A stretch of 56,576 bases of DNA from an uncultured Oscillospiraceae bacterium (GTDB taxonomy: Bacteria; Bacillota; Clostridia; Oscillospirales; Oscillospiraceae). Below, one piece after another: positions 43,322 through 55,741 of this stretch (position 1 is the stretch's first letter; every line of letters starts with the position of its first letter). The translations under genes were made by a program, and so were the position numbers. The notes beneath the pieces were generated by a model. The model saw nothing but the letters and a program-made list of their open reading frames with translations. It did not search any database and had not been told where the DNA came from. Location of the stretch: NCBI GenBank assembly GCA_904395905.1, contig CAJFNZ010000087.1, forward strand, positions 1-56,576. Direction: 5' to 3'.

Positions 43322-44019
43322 CGGTGCGGCTGTACTACCTCTTTCACAGCGGTGTGGCCGTGGAGACGGCCGAGCGGCTGCTGGTCTTCGACTACTGGAA
43401 GGACGGCGCCCTGGCCGGCGGCGTCCCGGCCCTGGCCCGGCGGACCGGGAAACCCCTGACGGTCTTCGTCTCCCACAGCCACCACGACCACTTCCAGCCC
43501 GCCGTCTTCGACTGGGCGGCGGCCCTGCCGTCCGTGACGTACGTCCTCTCCGACGACGTGCCGGCCCGGCCCGGCTGCCACGCCATGGGCCCCGGGCAGA
43601 CGCTGGAGCTGCCGGGGATGACCGTCTCCACCCTCCGCTCCACCGACCAGGGGGTGGCCTTCGTCGTCCGGTGCGAGGGGCTGGCCCTCTACCACGGCGG
43701 CGACCTCCACTGGTGGCACTGGAACGGCGAGCCGGAGGCGGACAACGCGGCTATGGGCCGCGCCTACCGCGCGGAAATTGACCGGCTGGCCGGCCTCCAT
43801 CTGGACGCGGCCTTCGTCCCCGTGGACGGCCGCCAGGAGGACGCCGCCTTCCTGGGCATCGACTACTTTGCCAGGACCGTGGACTGCCCGCGGCTCATCC
43901 CCATCCACGCCGCCTTTGACGGGCGCGCCCTGGCGGCGCTGCCCGGGCGGCCGGGCCCCTGGCAGGGCCGGCTGCTGCTGCTGGACGAGGCCCACCCCAC
44001 GGCCGCCTTCGAGGCGTAG
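43318..44019 (+). CDS. MBL-fold metallo-hydrolase
   Basis: The 233-residue protein has the metallo-beta-lactamase motif HSHHDH at 53-58 and later metal ligands in GGDLHWWHW and PIHAAFDG. It resembles UlaG-like/YcbX-like small hydrolases rather than glyoxalase II of the classic type. Together with the VOC gene it could form a two-enzyme detoxification pair, since glyoxalase I and II have those folds; this is inference. It is coupled to the VOC gene by ATGA and followed two bases later by the pseudouridine synthase. Confidence 0.85.
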   Translation: MTVRLYYLFHSGVAVETAERLLVFDYWKDGALAGGVPALARRTGKPLTVFVSHSHHDHFQPAVFDWAAALPSVTYVLSDDVPARPGCHAMGPGQTLELPGMTVSTLRSTDQGVAFVVRCEGLALYHGGDLHWWHWNGEPEADNAAMGRAYRAEIDRLAGLHLDAAFVPVDGRQEDAAFLGIDYFARTVDCPRLIPIHAAFDGRALAALPGRPGPWQGRLLLLDEAHPTAAFEA

Positions 44020-44021
44020 CC

Positions 44022-44666
44022 ATGGTGCGGATCCTCTACGCCGACGAGGCGCTGTGCGTGGCCGTCAAGCCGTCCGGCGTCCTCTCGACCGACGAGCCCG
44101 GCGGGATGCCGGAGCTGGTCCGGGCGGCCCTGGGCGGCGGCGAGGCCCGGACGGTCCACCGGCTCGACCGGGTGGTCAGCGGCCTGATGGTCCTGGCCCG
44201 GTCGGCCGATGCGGCGGCAAACCTGTCGGCCCAGATCCGGGCGGACGCCTTCGGCAAGGACTATCTGGCGGTCCTCCACGGCGCGCCGGCGGAGGCGCAG
44301 GGCGTCCTCCGGGACCTGCTCCTCCGGAACAAGGCCGAGCGGAAGACCTACGTCGTCGCCCACCGGGAGAAGGGCGTCCAGGAGGCGGAGCTGGCCTACC
44401 GGCTCCTGGGCCGCGCCGGGGCGCTGAGCCTGGTGCAGATTGTCCTCCGGACCGGCCGGACCCACCAGATCCGCGCCCAGTTTTCCGCCCGGGGCCTCCC
44501 TCTGGCCGGGGACCGGAAGTACGGCTTCCCCGACGGCGTCGAGCCCATCGCTCTGTGGTCCCGCGGGCTGCGCTTCGCCCACCCGTCTACCGGTGCGCCG
44601 ATGTCCTTTTCTGCGCTTCCGCCGCCGGACGAGATTTGGGCTAAATTCCCATATATCCCAGAATGA
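44022..44666 (+). CDS. RluA-family pseudouridine synthase
   Basis: This 214-residue enzyme isomerises uridine to pseudouridine in rRNA or tRNA. The catalytic Asp49 lies in HRLDRVVSG; the nucleotide site KPSGVLS is at 16-22 and the C-terminal RTGRTHQIRAQF is intact. It lacks an S4 domain, so it is the short RluA/TruC form. The exact RNA site is unknown. It is the third gene of the operon with the VOC and MBL proteins, starting just after the MBL stop. Confidence 0.9.
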   Translation: MVRILYADEALCVAVKPSGVLSTDEPGGMPELVRAALGGGEARTVHRLDRVVSGLMVLARSADAAANLSAQIRADAFGKDYLAVLHGAPAEAQGVLRDLLLRNKAERKTYVVAHREKGVQEAELAYRLLGRAGALSLVQIVLRTGRTHQIRAQFSARGLPLAGDRKYGFPDGVEPIALWSRGLRFAHPSTGAPMSFSALPPPDEIWAKFPYIPE

Positions 44667-44845
44667 GAAGATCCCCGGCGGCAAATTTCGCGGCGGTGTC
44701 GGCATTTTTTGGGGATTATTGCTGAAAACCCCCTTTATTTTTTGTGCAATAGTTTGAAACCAGCGAAAATACCCGGAAAGCCGGCGCCGCCTCGCCCGGT
44801 TTTTGTGTAGAAAGCGGAAAACGCAGCTTTTTTACAGAAACCAAC

Positions 44846-44874
44846 TTGACCGCCGCTGGGGAACGTGTTATAAC
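44846..44874 (+). promoter_or_regulatory. Promoter of the ATP synthase operon
   Basis: TTGACC (44846-44851), 17 bases and TATAAC (44869-44874), 72 bases before the first operon gene. The 280-base gap (44667-44945) contains no other feature I can support. Confidence 0.8.
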
Positions 44875-44945
44875 AGTATCATTCGGTACGACGTGACAGG
44901 CACGACAGGAGCGGCCGCCGGCCGCCGGGGAAGGGAGCGAACGCT

Positions 44946-45215
44946 GTGTTGGGAGCCGTCTTGGGCCTGGCCTTCGGAGCTGCACAGCTGTATCTCCTGC
45001 TGCTGGGTACCGGCGTCCTCGGTCGCCGAGGCTTGCGGATTGGGCCGCTGGTGGCGCAGTTTATCTGCCCGCTGGCCGGCCTTTTGCTGTGCGCCCTGGT
45101 CCGCCGGGCGCAGCTGCTGCCCTGTGCCGTCGCCATGTCGGCCGTTTTGATTGTGGGCGCCGTCGTCTGCTTCGTGCGCAGCCGGGCCCGGGATTCCAAC
45201 AGAAAGAAGGATTGA
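44946..45215 (+). CDS. Small membrane protein, ATP synthase subunit I-like
   Basis: This 89-residue protein has three hydrophobic segments (about 3-24, 31-51, 57-77) and a basic tail. Its position as first gene of the atp operon, just before atpB, matches AtpI/AtpR, which helps assemble the c ring or take up Mg2+. The sequence itself is too plain to prove it. GTG at 44946 has GGGAG eight bases upstream. The stop is five bases before atpB. Confidence 0.65.
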   Translation: MLGAVLGLAFGAAQLYLLLLGTGVLGRRGLRIGPLVAQFICPLAGLLLCALVRRAQLLPCAVAMSAVLIVGAVVCFVRSRARDSNRKKD

Positions 45216-45220
45216 GAGCG

Positions 45221-46111
45221 TTGCAAGCTGTGCTGTTGAACTACGGCCTCCTGGCCCTGGGCGCCGTGCTGGCCCTGGCCGGCTGGCTGTGGCGCCGGGC
45301 CGTGCAGGCCAGGGCGGCCGACGGCCGCGCCGGGCTGAAGAAGCAGAAGGTCTGGTCCACCATCCTGCTCGTCGCCGGCGCGTGGGTCCTGGTGGAAAAG
45401 CTCTTGCAGCTGGTGTTCGGCTCCGTACCCGCCGAGGAGTTCACGGTGGACATCTGGGCCGAGCGGATCCCCATCGGCGGCGTGACCATCAGCGCGACGG
45501 TGCTGGCCACCTGGGGCGTGATGGCGGTGCTGCTGGTGCTGGCGGTGCTGTTCCGGGTGCTGGTCGTGCCGCGGATGACCGACCAGCCCAAGGGCGTGCA
45601 GAACGTGGTGGAGATGATTATCGAGTTCATCTGCAACATCACCCGGACCAACGTGGGGGACCTGGGGGACCATCTCCCGTCGTACATCTTCTCCGTGGCG
45701 GTCTTCATGGTCGGCTGCGCCGCCGTGGAGCTGCTGGGCGTCCGGGCTCCCACGTCGGACATCACCATGACCTTCACGATGGCCCTGATAACCTTCGTCC
45801 TCATCAACTACTACGGCATCCGCCGCAAGGGCGTGGCCGGGCGGATCCGCTCCCTGGCCAAGCCCACGCCGGTGGTCTTCCCGATGAAGGTGGTCTCGGA
45901 CCTGGCGGTGCCGGTGTCCCTGGCCTGCCGGCTCTTCGGCAATATGCTCGGCGGCATGATTGTCATGGACCTGCTCTACATGGCCCTGGGCAACGCCGCC
46001 GTGGGCATCCCCAGCGTGCTGGGGCTCTACTTCAACGTCTTCCACCCGCTGATTCAGACGTACATCTTTCTCACCCTGACCCTGACGTTCATCGGCGAGG
46101 CCGTCGAATAG
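45221..46111 (+). CDS. atpB: F0 ATP synthase subunit a
   Basis: This 296-residue membrane stator subunit contains the ion half-channels. The essential arginine lies in the conserved ACRLFGNMLGG segment and the last helix has FHPLIQTYIFLTLT. The N-terminal 30 residues are a separate hydrophobic helix followed by a basic loop. TTG at 45221 is chosen because AAGGA lies nine bases upstream and it follows the previous stop directly; longer versions overlap the preceding gene. Confidence 0.93.
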   Translation: MQAVLLNYGLLALGAVLALAGWLWRRAVQARAADGRAGLKKQKVWSTILLVAGAWVLVEKLLQLVFGSVPAEEFTVDIWAERIPIGGVTISATVLATWGVMAVLLVLAVLFRVLVVPRMTDQPKGVQNVVEMIIEFICNITRTNVGDLGDHLPSYIFSVAVFMVGCAAVELLGVRAPTSDITMTFTMALITFVLINYYGIRRKGVAGRIRSLAKPTPVVFPMKVVSDLAVPVSLACRLFGNMLGGMIVMDLLYMALGNAAVGIPSVLGLYFNVFHPLIQTYIFLTLTLTFIGEAVE

Positions 46112-46154
46112 CCCCGCCCAATCTTTGGATATTTGACTTTTGGAGGTAGTTCTC

Positions 46155-46379
46155 ATGGATACTGGCATCATCGCAATCGCCGCCGCGCTGGCCCTGCTCC
46201 CCTGCGCCTTCGCCGGCCTGGCCATGGGCCTGGCCACCGGCAAGGCCGCCGACGCCACCGCCCGGCAGCCCGAGGCCTCGGGCAAAATCAGCTCCACGCT
46301 GCTGCTCGGCCTGGCCCTGACCGAGTCCTGCGCCATCTACGGCTTCGTGACCGCCCTCATCATCGCGTTCACCATGTAA
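46155..46379 (+). CDS. atpE: F0 ATP synthase subunit c
   Basis: This 74-residue hairpin protein forms the rotor ring. Two helices (about 4-29 and 47-72) flank the loop ARQPE. The ion-binding carboxylate is Glu57, followed by Ser58 and, four residues on, Tyr62 (ESCAIY). The Gln that in Na+-type rings sits in helix 1 is Met24 here. The site is thus mixed, and proton use seems more likely than Na+. ATG at 46155 follows GGAGG at nine bases. Confidence 0.93.
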   Translation: MDTGIIAIAAALALLPCAFAGLAMGLATGKAADATARQPEASGKISSTLLLGLALTESCAIYGFVTALIIAFTM

Positions 46380-46420
46380 GCCTCGCGAACCCACACAAGG
46401 CTGGAAAAGGAGGAGGCAGC

Positions 46421-47104
46421 ATGGAACTCTACCCCATTGATTTGGCGATTCACCTGGTGAACATCGTCGTACTGTACATTCTGCTGCGGGTGCTGGTCTG
46501 GAAGCCGGCCCGCAAGTTCATGGCCGCCCGGCAGGAGCGGGTCCAGAAGGAGATGGACCAGGCCCGGCAGCTCCAGGCGGAGGCGGAGAAGGCCAAGGCC
46601 GACTACGACGCCCGCCTGGCCGACGTCCAGGCCACCTGCGAGAAGATGCTCGCCGACGGGCGCAAGGAGGCCACGGCCGCCAGCCAGAAATATCTGGACG
46701 ACGCCAAGGCCGAGGCCAACCGCCTGCTCACCCAGGCCCGGACCGACGCCGACGCCGAGCGGCAGCGGCTGCTGACCGAGGCCCAGAGCCAGCTGGCGGA
46801 CCTGGCTGTGGATCTGGCCGGCCGCGTGCTGCGCTTCGACGAGGAGACCCGCAGCCGCGTGGCCCACGACGGGGCCAAATCCGGCGTCACGCGCACGGGC
46901 GTGCTGAAGCTGGCCGCCCCCTGCAAGGACGAGGCGCGCGCCGCCATCACGGCGCAGCTGGAGCGGCTGCTGGGCTGCCGCCTGGAGCTGACCGACGAAA
47001 TCGACCCCGCGCTCATCGGCGGCTTCATCGCCCTGGTGGACGGCAAGGCCTACGACTTCAGCTACGCCGCCCAGCTCGCGGCCGTGCAGCAGAAGCTGGC
47101 CTGA
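46421..47104 (+). CDS. atpF: ATP synthase subunit b fused to the C-terminal part of delta
   Basis: This 227-residue protein starts as a normal b subunit: membrane helix at about 5-27 (LVNIVVLYILLRVLVW), then a long charged coiled coil to about 145. The last 70 residues (158-227) are delta-like, with VLKLAAPCKDEARAAITAQL followed by LGCRLELTDEIDPALIGGF and a typical delta end. The N-terminal domain of delta, which binds the alpha N termini, is absent, and no separate atpH exists in the operon. ATG at 46421 follows AAGGAGGAGG. So the peripheral stalk is built in an unusual way. Confidence 0.88.
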   Translation: MELYPIDLAIHLVNIVVLYILLRVLVWKPARKFMAARQERVQKEMDQARQLQAEAEKAKADYDARLADVQATCEKMLADGRKEATAASQKYLDDAKAEANRLLTQARTDADAERQRLLTEAQSQLADLAVDLAGRVLRFDEETRSRVAHDGAKSGVTRTGVLKLAAPCKDEARAAITAQLERLLGCRLELTDEIDPALIGGFIALVDGKAYDFSYAAQLAAVQQKLA

Positions 47105-47117
47105 CGGGAGGCTGCCC

Positions 47118-51332
<4,215 letters not shown>

Positions 51333-51445
51333 TTCTATCCGCCGTTGTCTCTCCGTCAGCCTCGCTGACCGGGGCTGCCGCGGGGCGCCCAAGCCGTCCC
51401 GCAGCGGCCCCTTTTCTCATTTTTTCGGAAAGGAAGTCGATTCCC

Positions 51446-51808
51446 ATGCCCCTGCTCTTCCAGTTCTTCCGCATCGCCGCCATCACCTTTGCCGGCGAAC
51501 TGTTGAGCCTGCTGCTGCCCCTGCCGGTGCCGGGGAGCATCTACGGCCTGCTGCTCCTGCTCGTGCTGCTGCTGACGGGCCTGCTGAAGCTCCGGCAGAT
51601 TGAACGGGCGGCCGACTTCCTGCTGCAAATCATGCCGGTTCTGTTCATCGGCCCCTGCGTCAGCCTGCTGCCGGCCATGGGCATCGTGGCCGACAATCTG
51701 GTCGCCATCCTGGCCATTTGCCTGGTCACCTCCCTGCTGGTCATGGCTGTGACGGGCCTGACGGCCCAGTGGATGCTCCGGCGGAAGGAGGAGACGACCC
51801 GTGACTGA
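51446..51808 (+). CDS. lrgA: LrgA/CidA-family membrane protein
   Basis: This 120-residue protein has four hydrophobic helices (about 6-27, 29-47, 59-81, 85-110) and the family segment LPLPVPGSIYGLLLLL. LrgA/CidA proteins act with LrgB/CidB; in Bacillus the similar pair is a pyruvate transporter, and in Staphylococcus the family affects autolysis. ATG at 51446 follows GGAAAGGAAG. The end overlaps lrgB by eight bases. No LytSR-type two-component system is visible nearby. Confidence 0.9.
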   Translation: MPLLFQFFRIAAITFAGELLSLLLPLPVPGSIYGLLLLLVLLLTGLLKLRQIERAADFLLQIMPVLFIGPCVSLLPAMGIVADNLVAILAICLVTSLLVMAVTGLTAQWMLRRKEETTRD

Positions 51809-52493
51809 GGCGCTGATGGAGTCGGCCTACTTCGGCATGGTCCTGAGCCTGGTGGCCTTCTGGGTGGGCCTCAAGGTCAAGGCCAGGCTGCGCACGCCGC
51901 TGCTGCCTCCGGTCCTGGTGGCCACGGTGCTGGTCATCGCCGTGCTGCTGCTCCTGGACATCCCCTACGACACCTATGCCGCCGGCATCGAGCCCCTGAC
52001 GTGGCTGCTGACGCCCGCCACCGTCTGCCTGGCCGTGCCCCTCTACCGGCAGCTGGCGCTGCTGCGCCGCCACTGGGCGGCCATCCTGGTCAGCGTGGCG
52101 GCCGGCTGCCTGGCCTGCGCCGTCGCCCTGCTGGTCTGCGCCAAGGCCCTGGGCATGAGCCCGGAGCTGTACCACTCCCTCCAGCCCAAGTCGGTGACGA
52201 ACGCCATCGCCCTGGGCATCAGCGAAACCCTGGGCGGCGTCACGGGCATCACCTCTCTGGCCGTGACGGCCTCGGCCCTGCTGGCCGTCGGCCTCGGCAA
52301 CAGCCTGTTCCGCCTGCTGCGCATCACCCACCCCATCGCCAAGGGTCTGGCCCTCGGCAACGCCACCCACGCCCTGGGGACGGCCGCCGCCATGGAGCTG
52401 GGCGAGGTGGAGGGCGCCATGAGCAGCCTGACCATCGTGGTGGCCGGCGTGATGACCGTCCTCCTGGCGCCCGTGTTCGCCGGGCTTCTGTGA
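51801..52493 (+). CDS. lrgB: LrgB-family membrane protein
   Basis: This 230-residue partner of LrgA has about seven helices and the family motif PKSVTNAIALGISETLGG at about residues 129-146, then the GLALGNATHALGTAAAMELG segment near 188-207. The start is GTG at 51801 with AAGGAGGAG upstream. It is the membrane partner in the presumed pyruvate or small-acid uptake or holin-like system. A small hairpin follows the stop but without a T-run. Confidence 0.93.
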   Translation: MTEALMESAYFGMVLSLVAFWVGLKVKARLRTPLLPPVLVATVLVIAVLLLLDIPYDTYAAGIEPLTWLLTPATVCLAVPLYRQLALLRRHWAAILVSVAAGCLACAVALLVCAKALGMSPELYHSLQPKSVTNAIALGISETLGGVTGITSLAVTASALLAVGLGNSLFRLLRITHPIAKGLALGNATHALGTAAAMELGEVEGAMSSLTIVVAGVMTVLLAPVFAGLL

Positions 52494-52626
52494 GGCGTCC
52501 GGCAGTGCCGGAGCCGCCGGAAACCTTAAGAAAAAATTCAACATTCTTCCGCATTTCCCATCTATCTTTTTCCGGCGGCAGCGGCTACAATAGAACCATC
52601 CCAATCTCGGAGGCGCCCTGGAAACG

Positions 52627-53217
52627 ATGAACCAGAACCGGACGAAGCTGCTGATGAATCTCCTCTCCGCCGTGCTGTTCGCCGGCTGTGTCGGCGTGGC
52701 CATCTGGCTGTGGCGGCAGGGGGCCTTTGCCTCGGTGGACGCCCTCCAGGCCTTTGTGGACGGCTACGGCGGCAGCGCCGCCGTGCTGTTCATCGCGCTC
52801 CAGGCGGCCCAGGTGGTGGTCCCGGTGCTGCCCGGCGGCGTCAGCTGCCTGGCCGGCGTGGTGCTCTTCGGCCCCTGGGAAGGCTTTCTCTGGAACTACC
52901 TGGGCATCGTGCTGGGCTCCTTCCTGGCCTTCGCCATCGCCCGGAACTTCGGCAAGCCCCTGCTCCAGAAGCTGTTCTCCAAAAAGCTCCACGAGAAGTA
53001 CGAAAAGTGGACCCACGAGAGCAAGCGCTTCGACCGGCTCTTCGCCCTGGCCATCTTCCTGCCGGGCCTGCCGGACGACTTCCTCTGCTTCCTGGCCGGC
53101 ACCACCGGCATGGGCTGGCGGAAATACGCGATGATTACCCTGCTCTGCCGTCCGCTGATGATTCTGGCGTACAGCCTCGGCGCCCTGGGCCTGGACGCCG
53201 TGTTCCCGTGGCTGTGA
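52627..53217 (+). CDS. TVP38/TMEM64-family membrane protein
   Basis: This 196-residue protein has the VTT (SNARE-associated) domain: a first helix at about 12-30, then the conserved core VLPGGVSCLAGVVLFGPW and GIVLGSFLAFAIARNFGK, a basic loop, and PGLPDDFLCFLAG near the end. The family includes DedA-like lipid or undecaprenyl-phosphate transport proteins, which is a fair guess for the role. ATG at 52627 follows GGAGG at distance. A TACAAT about 40 bases upstream may be its -10 box. Confidence 0.9.
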   Translation: MNQNRTKLLMNLLSAVLFAGCVGVAIWLWRQGAFASVDALQAFVDGYGGSAAVLFIALQAAQVVVPVLPGGVSCLAGVVLFGPWEGFLWNYLGIVLGSFLAFAIARNFGKPLLQKLFSKKLHEKYEKWTHESKRFDRLFALAIFLPGLPDDFLCFLAGTTGMGWRKYAMITLLCRPLMILAYSLGALGLDAVFPWL

Positions 53218-53218
53218 C

Positions 53219-53264
53219 AAAACCCCCGCGCCCACTCCCGTAAAGGAGGCGGCGCGGGGGTTTT
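53219..53264. terminator. Bidirectional terminator
   Basis: A 14-bp stem, AAAACCCCCGCGCC (53219-53232) with its complement (53251-53264), is flanked by T-runs on both strands. It serves the TVP38-like gene and the converging CPBP-like gene. Confidence 0.85.
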
Positions 53265-53277
53265 GTTTCTTGGATAT

Positions 53278-53937
53278 TCAGACGAGAAAGGCCAGCGCCG
53301 TGGCGGCATAGGCCCAGCGCAGGTCCCGGCCCAGGAGCAGGTAGATGCCGCCATAGGCCAGCGAGAAGGCCATCGTCCCCAGCCCGGCGGAGACGCTCCC
53401 CCGGCTGAGGATGTGGACGGCGCCCCAGGTACAGCACAGCAGCACGCCGCCGAAGGGGAACCGGCTCTCCCGGCCCAGAAGCCCCTCGCCAAACCGCTGG
53501 CCGAAGGCCACGATGAGGACGACCAGCCCCACCTCCAGCAGGTAGTAGAGATACTGGAAGGCGAACAGTGCGCCGCCCTTGGCCTGCCACTCCCCCAGGA
53601 GTTTCAGCGTCCCCCAGTCCCAGGCGTTGAGGGCGACGCACAGCGCGGCCAGCAGCGCCGCACCGGCCACGCCGCCGGGGCCGGGCCTCCGCCCCCGCAC
53701 GGAAAACGCCAGGCAGCGCCTGGCGCGCAGCACCAGCAGGGCGGCCAAAAGCCCCCAGCAGAGGCTGGTCAGGGACCAGTGGAAGATTCGCTGGCCGGCG
53801 GTGTAGGCGGCGGCCTCCGTGCCGGGGAACAGCATCGGCTCCACCACGCCCAGGAGGAGAAACTCCAGCCCCAGGCCGGCAAAGGCGTACAGGGCGTACC
53901 AGAGGAACTCCCAGGCAGTGCGTTTCGTCGTTTGCAC
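53278..53937 (-). CDS. Membrane protein, degenerate CPBP (CAAX-protease-like) family
   Basis: This 219-residue protein has six to seven membrane helices. The C-terminal part WGAVHILSRGSVSAGLGT, with a His near residue 172 and the following glycine-rich helix, resembles the last motifs of CPBP/ABI glutamic proteases. The first catalytic motif EExxxR is not present in normal form, so it may be an inactive relative. GTG at 53937 has GGGGAGG upstream. It lies after a long palindrome behind dhaL. Confidence 0.7.
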   Translation of the reverse strand: MQTTKRTAWEFLWYALYAFAGLGLEFLLLGVVEPMLFPGTEAAAYTAGQRIFHWSLTSLCWGLLAALLVLRARRCLAFSVRGRRPGPGGVAGAALLAALCVALNAWDWGTLKLLGEWQAKGGALFAFQYLYYLLEVGLVVLIVAFGQRFGEGLLGRESRFPFGGVLLCCTWGAVHILSRGSVSAGLGTMAFSLAYGGIYLLLGRDLRWAYAATALAFLV

Positions 53938-53963
53938 CTCGTTCGCGCCTCCCCGCGCAGACG

Positions 53964-53991
53964 GTTCCCCGGGCCCGCGGGCCCGGGGAAC
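53964..53991. terminator. 28-bp perfect palindrome after dhaL
   Basis: GTTCCCCGGGCCCG is followed directly by its exact complement. It lies eight bases beyond the dhaL stop (53999) and 26 bases before the next gene. It can form a 12-13-bp hairpin in either strand, without a T-run. Confidence 0.55.
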
Positions 53992-53998
53992 GCGGCTC

Positions 53999-54640
53999 TT
54001 ATTCGGCAAAATAGTTCCGGAAGCCCTCGAGCAGGTAGAGCCCGGCGCAGGCCCCCTGGTCCGGCTCGCCCGCGGCGGCCGCCTTGTGGACGGCCGCCTT
54101 GCCGTACTTGGGCTCCATGGCCCGGGTGGCCTCCACGCCGGCCCGGGCGCCCTGGACGGCCGCCTCGCCGGCCTCGGCCAGGGTCAGGCCCGGGTTCTGC
54201 TCCAGCGCCTCGGCCACGCGGTCGGCCGCCGGGGCGATGGCGTCGAGCACCGTCCGGTCGCCCCGGGCGCACTTGCCGCGCTTGACAATGCCGTCGCAGA
54301 ACCCCCGCAGGAAGGCCAGGTACCCGGCCGCGTCCAGCTCCATCTTCCCGGCCAGGGCCTTGCCGCCGGTCATCACGCCGGAGGACATCAGCGTCCCCAT
54401 GGTCGAAGGCACGACCGAGGACATCTTCATCCCGGCCTTCATCAGCGTCTTGGCCAGGTCCGGCTCCTGGAGGCCCCGGAGGATCTCCGGCATGGCCCCG
54501 AAGCCCTTTTTCATTGTCAGCCCCAGGTCGCCGTCGCCCAGGCGGGCGTCCATCTCGCACAGGTGCTCCGACTCCTGGTCCATCCGCTCGGCCACCCGCT
54601 CAAAGAGCGCCGGCAGCGCGTTCAGCTCCATCGTGTTCAT
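53999..54640 (-). CDS. dhaL: Dihydroxyacetone kinase subunit DhaL
   Basis: DhaL is the nucleotide-binding subunit that phosphorylates dihydroxyacetone bound to DhaK. The 213-residue all-helical protein has the Mg-binding aspartates Asp31, Asp36 and Asp38 in DARLGDGDLG (DGDHG is more usual), and the second half of the site in STMGTLMSSG. It follows dhaK by nine bases. No DhaM phosphotransferase gene is seen in the window, so it is unclear whether PEP or ATP is the phosphate source. Confidence 0.92.
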   Translation of the reverse strand: MNTMELNALPALFERVAERMDQESEHLCEMDARLGDGDLGLTMKKGFGAMPEILRGLQEPDLAKTLMKAGMKMSSVVPSTMGTLMSSGVMTGGKALAGKMELDAAGYLAFLRGFCDGIVKRGKCARGDRTVLDAIAPAADRVAEALEQNPGLTLAEAGEAAVQGARAGVEATRAMEPKYGKAAVHKAAAAGEPDQGACAGLYLLEGFRNYFAE

Positions 54641-54649
54641 CCCGCCGCC

Positions 54650-55639
54650 TCACTTCTGCACGTAGAAGGGGGTATTGACCGGGTAGTCCAGCCAGCCCTT
54701 CAGCTCGTCGTCCAGCTTGCACAGGGAGATGGACGCGCCGGCCATCTCCATGGACGTGGCGTACTCGCCCACGAAGGTCCGGGCCACGGTGATGCCCTTC
54801 TCCTTCAGCTGCGCCGTCACGTCGCCGCTGAGGATATACAGCTCCTCCACCGACGTGGCGCCCAGGCCGTTGATGAGCAGGGCCACCTCCTCGCCGGATG
54901 CGACGGGCATATCGTCGAGGATGGTCTTCAGGGACTCGGCGGCCAGCTCCTTGGAGGTGCGGACCGGGCCGGTCCAGATGCCCGGCTCGCCGTGGATGCC
55001 CATGCCCATGGCCATCTCGTCCTCTTTGAGCTCGAAGTTCGGGTGGCCCACCTCGGGGATGATGCACGGCGTCAGGGCGAAGCCCACGGTCCGGGTGGCG
55101 TCCTTGGCCTTCTGGGCGGCGGCCAGGACCTCGTCGAGGGTGCCCATCTGCGCGGCCTTGGCGCCGGCGGCCTTGTACATGAAGAAGATACCCGCCACGC
55201 CCCGGCGGACCTCCGGCGCGCCGGAGTTGACGTCGTCGGCCCCGACGATAGAGCGGGTGTCGATGTCCTCCAGCTCGCACAGCTCGGCGGCCATGTCGAA
55301 ATTCATGATGTCGCCGGTGTAGTTGCCGTAGAGGTACAGCACGCCCGCGCCGGCCTCCACGGCCTTGGTGACCTCAAAGATCTGCTCGGCCGAGGGGGAC
55401 TGGAAGACGCCGCCGACGCCGCAGCCGTCCAGCAGGCCCTCGCCGACGTAGCCGAGGAACAGCGGCAGATGCCCGGTGCCGCCGCCGGTGATGATGGCCA
55501 CCTTGCCGGGGACCTTTTGGGCGGTGCAGTAGCAGCGCAAATCGCCGTTGACGTACTTCACCCGGTCGCCGTGGGCGGCGTAGATGCCCCGGAGCATATC
55601 GTCGGTGTACGCCTCGGGGGCGTTGAGAATCTTTTTCAC
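54650..55639 (-). CDS. dhaK: Dihydroxyacetone kinase subunit DhaK
   Basis: The 329-residue substrate-binding subunit has the active-site His216 (GIHGEPG), which binds dihydroxyacetone as a hemiaminal, the phosphate loop GGGTGHLPLF at 52-61 and the GNYTGDIMNF segment at 105-114. GTG at 55639 has GGAGG eight bases upstream. The frame extends upstream across the promoter and is not used. Likely function: entry of dihydroxyacetone into glycolysis, for example from glycerol; related C3/C4 ketoses are possible. Confidence 0.94.
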   Translation of the reverse strand: MKKILNAPEAYTDDMLRGIYAAHGDRVKYVNGDLRCYCTAQKVPGKVAIITGGGTGHLPLFLGYVGEGLLDGCGVGGVFQSPSAEQIFEVTKAVEAGAGVLYLYGNYTGDIMNFDMAAELCELEDIDTRSIVGADDVNSGAPEVRRGVAGIFFMYKAAGAKAAQMGTLDEVLAAAQKAKDATRTVGFALTPCIIPEVGHPNFELKEDEMAMGMGIHGEPGIWTGPVRTSKELAAESLKTILDDMPVASGEEVALLINGLGATSVEELYILSGDVTAQLKEKGITVARTFVGEYATSMEMAGASISLCKLDDELKGWLDYPVNTPFYVQK

Positions 55640-55712
55640 GGGGATTCCTCCTTTGTTCGGTGTGGAGCGCCCACGGGAGGCCGGAGGGCCGGCTTCCCGC
55701 CGTCTCCTCTCT

Positions 55713-55741
55713 AGTATAGTGGATTCCCGCGCCGGGCGCAA
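55713..55741 (-). promoter_or_regulatory. Promoter of dhaK-dhaL
   Basis: Minus strand TTGCGC (55736-55741), 17 bases and TATACT (55713-55718). Confidence 0.7.

Noticed and set aside
46155-46379. Clear Na+-type ATP synthase
   Set aside because: The helix-1 Gln is replaced by Met, so the Na+ signature is incomplete.
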